Shown here: piece by piece, positions 1 through 5,806 of the stretch
How positions within the stretch are numbered: the stretch's first letter is position 1
How the letters are laid out: each line of letters starts with the position of its first letter
From: an uncultured Bacteroidia bacterium
Lineage (GTDB): Bacteria > Bacteroidota > Bacteroidia > Bacteroidales > UBA932
Direction: 5' to 3'
NCBI GenBank assembly: GCA_902773305.1
Contig: CACYEB010000038.1
Span: forward strand, 1 to 6,345
DNA: 6,345 nt
Program-made: the position numbers and the translations under genes
Notes under the pieces: generated by a model
Database searches by the model: none
What the model was told of the DNA's origin: nothing
The model's input: only the letters and a program-made list of their open reading frames with translations

Positions 1-1199
1 GCCACCGTCTTCCCTTTGGGTATCGTGAAACTGATATTCTTCAAAACCGGACCGTCGCCGTAGTCGAAGCATACGTCGTCAAACTCTATCTTATCTTTGA
101 AGCCCTCCAGAGGCAGGGGTTCTGCAGCCTCTTCGATGCCGTTTCCTGCATCCAGGATAGAGAAGATGCGGCGGCCTGAGACAAGTCCCTTACGTATGGA
201 TGCATACGCCGCCGCTATCGCCTTGGCCGGCTCCAGCACCCTCCAGTAGAAGCAGATATAAACCACAAACGCCGGCCAGCTCATACCCAGTTGTCCGCGA
301 AGGTTCAGCCACCCGCCGTAGACCAGCACCAGCACCACTACCGTCACACCCAGGAATTCCGACACCGGGGAGGCCAGTTCCTGCCGGTTGGAGATGGTCC
401 GGCTCACCGCCCTGTGCCTGGCATTGTCCTTGGCAAACTGCTTCTGAACATATTTTTCAGCACCGAATGCCTTGATGATGCGCGAGCCCGAGACCGCCTC
501 TTCGAACCGGCTGGTAATCTGCCCCATAAGGCTTTGAGTAACAACCGCCTCCCGACGAAGCCTGTGGGTTATGCGGCTTATCACGAAAGCCGACACCGGA
601 ATTGCCGCCAGCGAAACCAGCGTCAGGCGGGGCGACATATAGAAAAGCATCGCCATAAAGCCGGCCACCAGCAGCGGCTCGCGGAAAATGATATGGAAAC
701 TGCTCGCAACGGTGTTCTGCACCTCGTTCACGTCGTTGGAGACGCTGGAGAGGATATCCCCCTTGCGCTTGTCGCTGAAGTACCCGATATTGAGCGAACT
801 GATTTTTGCGAACAGGTCGCGCCGCAGGTTCGTCATCAGGCTGGTTTTCATACTCACCAGAATCCTCTGCGAAAGGTAGCGGCATAAGTTGGAGAGGAGC
901 GATGCCGCAATCAGGGAGAGAGCCACGAACCACAACCCGCGCATAACTCCCCCGTTTTGTATTATGCCGCCCAGCAGGTACCTGAACAACTGCTCGACAT
1001 ACTGGACGCTCAGCGAAAATTCAGGCCTGGCAGCAGCATCTGCCACTGTCCCTGGCTGGAACAGCACCGAGAGCACCGGGCCTATCAGGGCAAAATTGGC
1101 GATGCCGAATATGACCGACAGCACCGACAGCGCCAGATAGCCCGGCCAATAACGGCCGTAGGGCCTGGCATAGGAGAGTATTCTCTTGAACGTAGACAT
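1..1199 (-). CDS. ABC exporter, fused membrane and ATPase domains (MsbA-like), partial
   Basis: The gene runs off the left edge, so only 399 codons plus two bases of an expected roughly 600 are present. The protein begins MSTFKRILSYARPYGRY, a usual start for lipid/multidrug ABC exporters. It has a type-I exporter membrane domain with about six hydrophobic segments, near residues 20-47, 86-108, 174-189, 191-210, 278-298 and 307-323. The coupling region EEAVSGSRIIKAFGAE lies at 233-248. The nucleotide-binding domain starts near residue 370 (IEFDDVCFDYGDGPVLKNIS), with Tyr380 as the probable A-loop aromatic. The sequence stops at IPKGKTVA, just before the Walker A loop, so the ATPase motifs cannot be checked. 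Family members work as homodimers in the inner membrane and flip lipids or drugs outward. The substrate here is unknown, and lipid A export is only one possibility. An in-frame ATG at 1223 would add MLRFDIEA, but it lies in the stem of a hairpin, so I prefer 1199. The gene lies downstream of the FKBP gene on the same strand. Confidence 0.92.
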   Translation of the reverse strand, partial: MSTFKRILSYARPYGRYWPGYLALSVLSVIFGIANFALIGPVLSVLFQPGTVADAAARPEFSLSVQYVEQLFRYLLGGIIQNGGVMRGLWFVALSLIAASLLSNLCRYLSQRILVSMKTSLMTNLRRDLFAKISSLNIGYFSDKRKGDILSSVSNDVNEVQNTVASSFHIIFREPLLVAGFMAMLFYMSPRLTLVSLAAIPVSAFVISRITHRLRREAVVTQSLMGQITSRFEEAVSGSRIIKAFGAEKYVQKQFAKDNARHRAVSRTISNRQELASPVSEFLGVTVVVLVLVYGGWLNLRGQLGMSWPAFVVYICFYWRVLEPAKAIAAAYASIRKGLVSGRRIFSILDAGNGIEEAAEPLPLEGFKDKIEFDDVCFDYGDGPVLKNISFTIPKGKTV

Positions 1200-1210
1200 C
1201 GCCTCTATAT

Positions 1211-1254
1211 CAAAACGCAGCATGTCGGCCCTGCGGGCGGCATACTGCGCTTTG
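1211..1254 (-). terminator. Hairpin with short U-run between FKBP and ABC exporter genes
   Basis: Read on the minus strand, CAAAGCGCAGTATG (1254-1241) pairs with CATGCTGCGTTTTG (1224-1211). This gives a 14-bp stem with two G-U wobbles. Extra C-G and G-C pairs form inside the 16-base loop region. The 3' arm ends in UUUUG. The stem begins 20 bases after the FKBP stop and ends 11 bases before the preferred ABC exporter start. In plus-strand RNA the two wobbles become A-C mismatches, so the fold suits minus-strand transcripts. It could be a partial intrinsic terminator, an attenuator or an mRNA-stabilising structure. The U-run is short and the next gene follows at once, so complete termination is uncertain. 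Confidence 0.6.
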
Positions 1255-1274
1255 AGTCAAATATTCGGATTGAA

Positions 1275-1991
1275 TTATTTGGTCTCTTCTTTCTCTACGA
1301 AAGGATGGACTTCATGAAGTTCCACCTTGAACTTGAGAGTCTGGTTGGGGCCCATAGGACCGTGTTCGCCGTAAGCCATCTCGGAAGGAATCCAGAGTGT
1401 CACCTCGCTGCCCTCGTCGCAGAACATCAGACCGTCCTGCCATCCCTCGATAACCCTGCTGAGCACGAAGGTGGCGGTGTCACCGCGTTCATAAGAAGAG
1501 TCGAACACCTCTCCGTCAAGAGTAGAGCCTTCATAACTTACCTTTACAGTGTCCTTCTTGTTGGTCGGGAACACGCCGTTGCCGGAGCGTACAACCAGAT
1601 ACTGAAGACCCTTTTCGGTACGCTCTACGCCTTCTGCCGTAGCGTTCTTCTCAAGGAATTCCTCGCCTTTCTTCTTGTTGAGTTCAGAGAGGACAGTCTC
1701 TCTCTTGCGCATAAAATCGCTCATATGCTGGTTTACGAACATCTGGTCCAACTCGGGCTTGTCACCCTTGAGGACATCCCGCATACCCTGCCAAACCTTG
1801 CTCATATTCATATCGCCAAGTTTGTTCATAGTGATCATCTGGCCGAAATAAACGCCAAGTGCGTAACTTGCGGTGTCAACCTCTGCCTTGGTGATGCCTT
1901 CGGGCTGTTTTTCAACTGAAGGAACATTGTAGCAAGCGACTGCCATTACCGCTGCCAAAGCGCAAACTGCAAAAAATTTGATAGCTTTCAT
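1275..1991 (-). CDS. FKBP-type peptidyl-prolyl cis-trans isomerase, probable lipoprotein
   Basis: This 238-residue protein should catalyse cis-trans isomerisation of X-Pro bonds and help fold exported proteins. Residues 1-20 form a signal peptide (MKAIKFFAVCALAAVMAVAC). Cys20 is the likely lipidation site, although the residues before it (A-V-A) are a weak lipobox. Residues about 35-125 are helical and charged, like the FKBP_N dimerisation region of FkpA/Mip-type enzymes. Residues about 145-227 form the FKBP_C catalytic domain. The pocket residues corresponding to FKBP12 are visible: Tyr153, Phe163-Asp164, Val180-Ile181, Trp184, Tyr207 and Phe221, so it should be active. The start is fixed by the signal peptide and by an A/T-rich leader ending TAAA-ATG. 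The protein probably acts in the periplasm, anchored to a membrane. It is divergent from recQ and upstream of the ABC exporter. No specific family symbol (fkpA, mip) can be assigned from sequence alone. Confidence 0.93.
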   Translation of the reverse strand: MKAIKFFAVCALAAVMAVACYNVPSVEKQPEGITKAEVDTASYALGVYFGQMITMNKLGDMNMSKVWQGMRDVLKGDKPELDQMFVNQHMSDFMRKRETVLSELNKKKGEEFLEKNATAEGVERTEKGLQYLVVRSGNGVFPTNKKDTVKVSYEGSTLDGEVFDSSYERGDTATFVLSRVIEGWQDGLMFCDEGSEVTLWIPSEMAYGEHGPMGPNQTLKFKVELHEVHPFVEKEETK

Positions 1992-2040
1992 TTTAGACTT
2001 TATAATTTTTAAAACTATTTAATTGGCTTATTTTGAACCG

Positions 2041-2073
2041 CAAATATATTCATTATTTGCGAATTTAGCCATA
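2041..2073 (-). promoter_or_regulatory. Predicted Bacteroides-type promoter for the FKBP gene
   Basis: On the minus strand TATATTTG (2048-2041) matches the -7 consensus TAnnTTTG exactly. TATG (2073-2070) lies 21 bp upstream and is a three-of-four match to the -33 TTTG. Transcription would start near 2037, giving a leader of about 46 bases before the ATG at 1991. The assignment rests on consensus and spacing only. Confidence 0.55.
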
Positions 2074-2089
2074 AATGTGTACAAGTTTT

Positions 2090-2121
2090 TTTGGTGGTCT
2101 TCTTTTTTCGGGGTATATTTG
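2090..2121 (+). promoter_or_regulatory. Predicted Bacteroides-type promoter for recQ
   Basis: TTTG at 2090-2093 and TATATTTG at 2114-2121 are separated by exactly 20 bp, a full match to the Bacteroides -33/-7 consensus. Transcription would start near 2125, about 27 bases before the recQ ATG at 2152. This also argues against an upstream in-frame ATG at 2023, which would lie ahead of the promoter. Confidence 0.65.
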
Positions 2122-2151
2122 ATAAACGGGAAGGTTTGTGACAGATTATTT

Positions 2152-4359
2152 ATGACCATCAGCAAAGAAGAATTACACTCCAAGCTCAAGAAGTTTTTCG
2201 GTTTCGATTCCTTCAAGGGCAATCAGGAGGCGATAATAACCCACCTTATCGGCGGGGGAGACGCTTTTGTGCTGATGCCCACCGGAGGCGGAAAGTCCCT
2301 GTGCTACCAGCTCCCCGCACTGTGCCTGCCGGGATGCGCAATTGTCATATCCCCCCTTATCGCCCTTATGAAAAACCAGGTGGACGCCCTGCGCGAATTC
2401 GTCCAGAGCGAAGACAGCCGCGCCATCGCCCACTTCTTGAATTCATCGCTCAGCAAGGCCCAGATACAGCAGGTCCGCGCCGATTTGACATCCGGCCGCA
2501 CCAAACTGCTCTACGTTGCCCCGGAATCCCTCACAAAAGAAGAGAACATAGCGATGCTCAAGACCATCCCCATCTCTTTCTATGCGATAGACGAGGCGCA
2601 CTGCATTTCGGAGTGGGGACACGACTTCAGGCCGGAATACAGGCGCATCAATGAGATTGTGACCCAGATAGGCAAGGCTCCCATGATTGCCCTTACCGCC
2701 ACCGCCACTCCAAAAGTCCAGTCGGACATCCGCAAGAATCTGGGTATGGGCGGTGCCAGGGTCTTCAAGTCTTCGTTCAACAGGCCCAATCTCTACTATG
2801 AAATCCGCGACAAGACCGACGCCAAGCGGGAGATTATCAAGTTTATCAAGGAGAATCCCGGAAAGAGCGGCATCATCTATTGCCTCAGCCGCAAGAAAGT
2901 GGAGGAACTGGCAGAACTGCTGAATGTCAACGGCATCAAGGCGCGCCCCTACCACGCCGGGCTGGACGCCGCCACCCGCGCCGCCAACCAGGACGATTTC
3001 CTGATGGAACGGTGCGACGTAATTGTGGCTACCATCGCATTCGGTATGGGAATAGACAAGCCCGACGTGCGGTTTGTGATTCACTACGACGTTCCCAAGA
3101 GTCTGGAGGGATATTATCAGGAGACGGGACGTGCCGGGCGCGACGGAGGCGAGGGCAAGTGCATAACATTCTACAACCACAAGGATATCCAGAAGCTGGA
3201 GAAGTTTATGCAGGGCAAGCCCCTGTCGGAGCAGGAAATCGGCAAGCAGCTGCTGCTTGACGTGGTCTCTTATGCAGAGAGCAACCAATGCCGCCGAAAG
3301 ATCCTGCTCAACTACTTTGGCGAAGATTATACCGGGGACAACTGTGGCTGTTGCGACAACTGCCTATATCCAAAGGAACAGTTCGACGGGCAGAAGGAGA
3401 TGCTTTATGTTATGGACCTGATACTCTCCCTCAAGGAGAATTTCAAGACCGAACATCTTGCAGACATATTGGCGGGAACCTCAAATTCCATCATCAAATC
3501 GTACAACCACCACAAGCACCCGCTCTTCGGAATCGGCCGCAGCAACGGAGCCCGTTTCTGGGCGGCGGTCATACGGCAGGGCCTGGTGCTCCACCTGTTG
3601 GACAAGGATATCGACAAATACGGCCTCATAAGCATCACCGATTCGGGTATGGCGTTCAAGGAGAAGCCCTACCCAATTATGCTTACCCGCCAGAGGACAT
3701 TCGCCGAGTGCGACGACGATGACGACGAGAGTCCGCTCTCACGCAGCAAGCCGGGTGGCGAAGGTGGCGGCGACCAGACCCTTCTGAAGATGCTCAAAAG
3801 GGTGCGGGAAGACCTTTCGCGCAAGTTGAACCTGCCGCCGTGGATTATCTTCGGCGACCCTTCGCTCGAGGATATGTCCATTCTCTACCCGATAACCCTG
3901 GAAGAACTCCATCACTGTCAGGGAGTAGGCGAAGGAAAGGCCCGCAAGTTCGGCAAAGAGTTCATCAAGGTTATCGCCTCCTATGTAGAAGACAACGACA
4001 TCCTGCGTCCCGAAGACATTATGGTGCGCAACGTTGCCAACCGCTCCGCCAACAAGATATTCATCATCCAGAGCATAGACCGCAAGATGCCCTTTGAAGA
4101 TATCTGCAAGGCCAAGGATATGGATATGAGCGAGTTGCTGGACGAAATCGAGTCCATTGTAAACTCCGGCACACGCATCAACATCGACTATTACATCCAC
4201 CGCGCGGTGGATATGGACGATATGGAGGACATCTACGCCTATTTCAAGGAGGAGGCCCACAGCGACTCGATAGACGAGGCTATGCGCGATCTGGGCGACT
4301 ACGACGAGATGGAAGTCCGTCTTGTCCGCATCAAGTTCATTTCTGAAATCGGGAACTAA
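2152..4359 (+). CDS. recQ: ATP-dependent DNA helicase RecQ
   Basis: This 735-residue RecQ is a 3'-5' helicase that unwinds forked and recombination intermediates in repair and fork restart. The helicase core spans about residues 1-345. It shows Walker A MPTGGGKS (42-49), the DEAH box (147-150) followed by the aromatic-rich loop SEWGHDF (153-159), motif III LTATA (181-185) and motif VI QETGRAGRDG (323-332). Four zinc ligands follow: Cys380, Cys398, Cys401 and Cys404. A winged-helix RQC region occupies about 411-510. Next come an acidic and glycine-rich linker (Asp521-525, then GGEGGG) and an HRDC domain at about 541-615. A further 120 residues (616-735) extend beyond HRDC, making it longer than the roughly 610-residue E. 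coli enzyme but in line with Bacteroidota RecQ as I recall it. I chose ATG 2152 because MTISKEELHSKLKKFFGF is the usual RecQ N-terminus. The frame is open to ATG 2023, but that stretch contains the promoter. Its stop codon overlaps that of miaA. Confidence 0.97.
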   Translation: MTISKEELHSKLKKFFGFDSFKGNQEAIITHLIGGGDAFVLMPTGGGKSLCYQLPALCLPGCAIVISPLIALMKNQVDALREFVQSEDSRAIAHFLNSSLSKAQIQQVRADLTSGRTKLLYVAPESLTKEENIAMLKTIPISFYAIDEAHCISEWGHDFRPEYRRINEIVTQIGKAPMIALTATATPKVQSDIRKNLGMGGARVFKSSFNRPNLYYEIRDKTDAKREIIKFIKENPGKSGIIYCLSRKKVEELAELLNVNGIKARPYHAGLDAATRAANQDDFLMERCDVIVATIAFGMGIDKPDVRFVIHYDVPKSLEGYYQETGRAGRDGGEGKCITFYNHKDIQKLEKFMQGKPLSEQEIGKQLLLDVVSYAESNQCRRKILLNYFGEDYTGDNCGCCDNCLYPKEQFDGQKEMLYVMDLILSLKENFKTEHLADILAGTSNSIIKSYNHHKHPLFGIGRSNGARFWAAVIRQGLVLHLLDKDIDKYGLISITDSGMAFKEKPYPIMLTRQRTFAECDDDDDESPLSRSKPGGEGGGDQTLLKMLKRVREDLSRKLNLPPWIIFGDPSLEDMSILYPITLEELHHCQGVGEGKARKFGKEFIKVIASYVEDNDILRPEDIMVRNVANRSANKIFIIQSIDRKMPFEDICKAKDMDMSELLDEIESIVNSGTRINIDYYIHRAVDMDDMEDIYAYFKEEAHSDSIDEAMRDLGDYDEMEVRLVRIKFISEIGN

Positions 4360-5234
4360 TCGAGGTCAATCCAGCGGATCGTACCGTCCCGCCGCCAGTA
4401 AGTCATCTGTTTCTTGGCGTAGTGGCGTGTGTTGCGCTTGATAAGGCGCACCGCTTCTTCAAGGGGATACTTTCCGTCGAAACAGTCGAACAACTCTTTA
4501 TAGCCCACGGTATTCAGGGCGGGAAGATGCCTGTAGGGCAGCAAGTTGCGGGCCTCCTGCTCCAGTCCCTGCCGCATCATCATATCCACCCTGGCATCAA
4601 TACGGCTGTAAAGGGTTTCGCGGTTGCGGCGCAGACCCACCTTTTCTATTATGAAGGGACGTTCCTTGGCGGGGGATGTCTTGAAGGACGAGAAGGGCCG
4701 GCCGGTGGCAAGCGTGACTTCCAGGGCACGCACCACCCTCTGCCGGTTGGACAGGTCTATGACATCGCAGGTGGCGGGATCCAGTTCCCTGAGCCGGTTG
4801 CAGAGAGATTCCAGGCCGTCGCTTTCCAATTGTCTCATCAGGGACTCGCGCAGCTGACGGTCTGCCGGCGGAAAATCGTCCAGACCGTTGCACAGGGCAT
4901 CGATATAGAAACCGGAACCTCCCGCCATCACCAGGGTATCGTGCTCGCGGAACAACGACTGCAGGAGTTCCATCGCTTCCATCTCGAAAAGTCCGGCGGT
5001 ATAATACTCCTCCACCGAGCGGGTGGCGACCATATAGTGCCTTACTCGGGAAAGGCAACCGTCATCGGGGCGTGCCACCCCGATTTTCATCTCTTTGTAT
5101 ATCTGCCTTGAATCGCAGTTGATTACGGGAGAAGCGTGGGCAAGCGCCTGCTCTATGGCATAATCGGTTTTACCGACAGCCGTAGGGCCGAGTATTATGA
5201 GGAGTTTCTTAGTCCTCTTCGAGGCCTCCGTCAT
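4356..5234 (-). CDS. miaA: tRNA dimethylallyltransferase (MiaA)
   Basis: This 292-residue enzyme transfers a dimethylallyl group to N6 of A37, next to the anticodon of tRNAs reading codons that start with U. This is the first step toward ms2i6A, which supports decoding accuracy. Visible motifs are the P-loop GPTAVGKT (16-23), the substrate-site motif DSRQIY (41-46, with Asp41 the likely catalytic base), GGSGFY (105-110, GGTGLY in many homologues), NRQRVVRALEV (163-173), NTVGYKELFD (241-250) and the C-terminal RNTRHYAKKQMTYWRR (267-282). The length is normal for the family. The frame stays open upstream to 5387, but that stretch (rich in K, R and T) is the antisense-frame product of the neighbour's acidic tail, so ATG 5234 is the start. 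The first 26 bases overlap the end of the upstream ORF-3-like gene, which suggests co-transcription and translational coupling. The stop (TAG, 4358-4356) overlaps the recQ stop. Confidence 0.96.
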   Translation of the reverse strand: MTEASKRTKKLLIILGPTAVGKTDYAIEQALAHASPVINCDSRQIYKEMKIGVARPDDGCLSRVRHYMVATRSVEEYYTAGLFEMEAMELLQSLFREHDTLVMAGGSGFYIDALCNGLDDFPPADRQLRESLMRQLESDGLESLCNRLRELDPATCDVIDLSNRQRVVRALEVTLATGRPFSSFKTSPAKERPFIIEKVGLRRNRETLYSRIDARVDMMMRQGLEQEARNLLPYRHLPALNTVGYKELFDCFDGKYPLEEAVRLIKRNTRHYAKKQMTYWRRDGTIRWIDLD

Positions 5235-5742
5235 AGAGTTCTTCTTGTTCGGAGCCGTCCTCGTCCTCTTCGTCTTCTTCGTCGTCTTCGTCCGGAAGAA
5301 GTGATGCGGCGCTCCTGACGGGCTTTTCGTAGAGGTAGTCCTCATACTTATCGGCAAACTGAGAGGGATTGTGCCCCTTCTCGGCAATGGTCGCAGGGTA
5401 GCTCAGACGGGGATTCTCGTCAATCTCTCCCTCAATGGAGAGGTTGATGACCCGGTTGGAACGCAGATCGTACACCAGCACGACGTCCATCTGGCCACGG
5501 GAGACCAGGTCGGCAAAGGTCACTTTGTCCACGGAACCGTCACCCAAGTCAAACATTCCGTACTGCCCCGTGCAGATTCCTTTGCTGTCGTATGCCTTGT
5601 ATATGACCATCTGGTCGCTGGAGAAACACAACTCTTCCATCAGGAACCGGTTGAATCTGAACAGATTCATATCGGAACGCACCGCGAACTCACGCATAAA
5701 CACCTTACTGATGGGTATCGTAGCCTTAACTTTGTAAATCAT
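5209..5742 (-). CDS. Plasmid pRiA4b ORF-3-like protein with acidic tail
   Basis: This 177-residue protein resembles the pRiA4b ORF-3 / IS1096 passenger family (PRiA4_ORF3). Members are chromosomal in many Bacteroidales despite the mobile-element name, and their biochemical role is unknown. The assignment rests on an N-terminal strand MIYKVKATIP, a helix leading to ELCFSSDQMVIYKAYDSKG (37-55), the core DVVLVYDLRSNRVINLSIEG (86-105), and the end of the fold at PSQFADKYEDYLYEK (126-140). The last 27 residues or so are almost all Asp, Glu or Gly (151-177), typical of Bacteroidales members. ATG 5742 is preferred over the in-frame ATG 5772 because family members start at MIYK/MVYK and the predicted transcription start near 5766 lies downstream of 5772. 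There is no signal peptide or membrane segment, so it is cytoplasmic. It probably forms an operon with miaA, overlapping it by 26 bases. It could instead be an unrelated hypothetical protein with an acidic tail. Confidence 0.72.
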   Translation of the reverse strand: MIYKVKATIPISKVFMREFAVRSDMNLFRFNRFLMEELCFSSDQMVIYKAYDSKGICTGQYGMFDLGDGSVDKVTFADLVSRGQMDVVLVYDLRSNRVINLSIEGEIDENPRLSYPATIAEKGHNPSQFADKYEDYLYEKPVRSAASLLPDEDDEEDEEDEDGSEQEELYDGGLEED

Positions 5743-5765
5743 CTTTTTCTGATGCTCTTTGTTGC

Positions 5766-5797
5766 TTTGCAAAAGTACAAAAAAAGGCGTACATTCG
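5766..5797 (+). promoter_or_regulatory. Predicted Bacteroides-type promoter for the YigZ/IMPACT gene
   Basis: TTTG at 5766-5769 and TACATTCG at 5790-5797 are 20 bp apart. The second element differs from TAnnTTTG at one defined position. Transcription would start near 5801, leaving a leader of only about six bases before ATG 5807, so the message may be almost leaderless. It overlaps the opposing promoter almost completely. Confidence 0.45.
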
Positions 5798-5801
5798 CAA
5801 T
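5770..5801 (-). promoter_or_regulatory. Predicted Bacteroides-type promoter for the ORF-3-like gene and miaA
   Basis: On the minus strand TACTTTTG (5777-5770) matches TAnnTTTG exactly. ATTG (5801-5798) lies 20 bp upstream and is a three-of-four match to TTTG. The transcript would start near 5766, about 24 bases before ATG 5742. The site is interleaved with the promoter of the divergent gene at 5766-5797. Confidence 0.58.
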
Positions 5802-5806
5802 TCAGA

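Noticed and set aside
957..1919. A 320-codon plus-strand open frame crossing the FKBP and ABC exporter genes.
   Set aside because: It lies antisense to two clearly recognised proteins, has no domain resemblance and runs through the intergenic hairpin.
2023..2151. In-frame N-terminal extension of RecQ (43 residues from ATG 2023).
   Set aside because: The stretch contains the predicted promoter, is A+T-rich like the spacer, does not resemble RecQ, and the normal RecQ N-terminus starts at 2152.
2443..3288. A 281-codon minus-strand open frame opposite the recQ helicase core.
   Set aside because: The opposite strand carries all RecQ motifs. No independent promoter or family resemblance is seen.
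4422..5111. A 229-codon plus-strand open frame opposite miaA.
   Set aside because: It is antisense to conserved MiaA motifs, and its Gly/His/Gln-rich composition is typical of a shadow frame in G+C-rich DNA.
5235..5387. In-frame N-terminal extension of MiaA rich in Lys, Arg and Thr, which might look like a basic targeting tail.
   Set aside because: It is the acidic GAT/GAA/GAC-type repeat coding of the upstream gene read in another frame. MiaA proteins start close to the P-loop, as from 5234.
5209..5742. Mobile-element origin for the pRiA4b ORF-3 / IS1096 passenger-like gene.
   Set aside because: There is no transposase, terminal inverted repeat or target duplication nearby, and the gene sits in what looks like a stable operon with miaA. 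The family name is historical.
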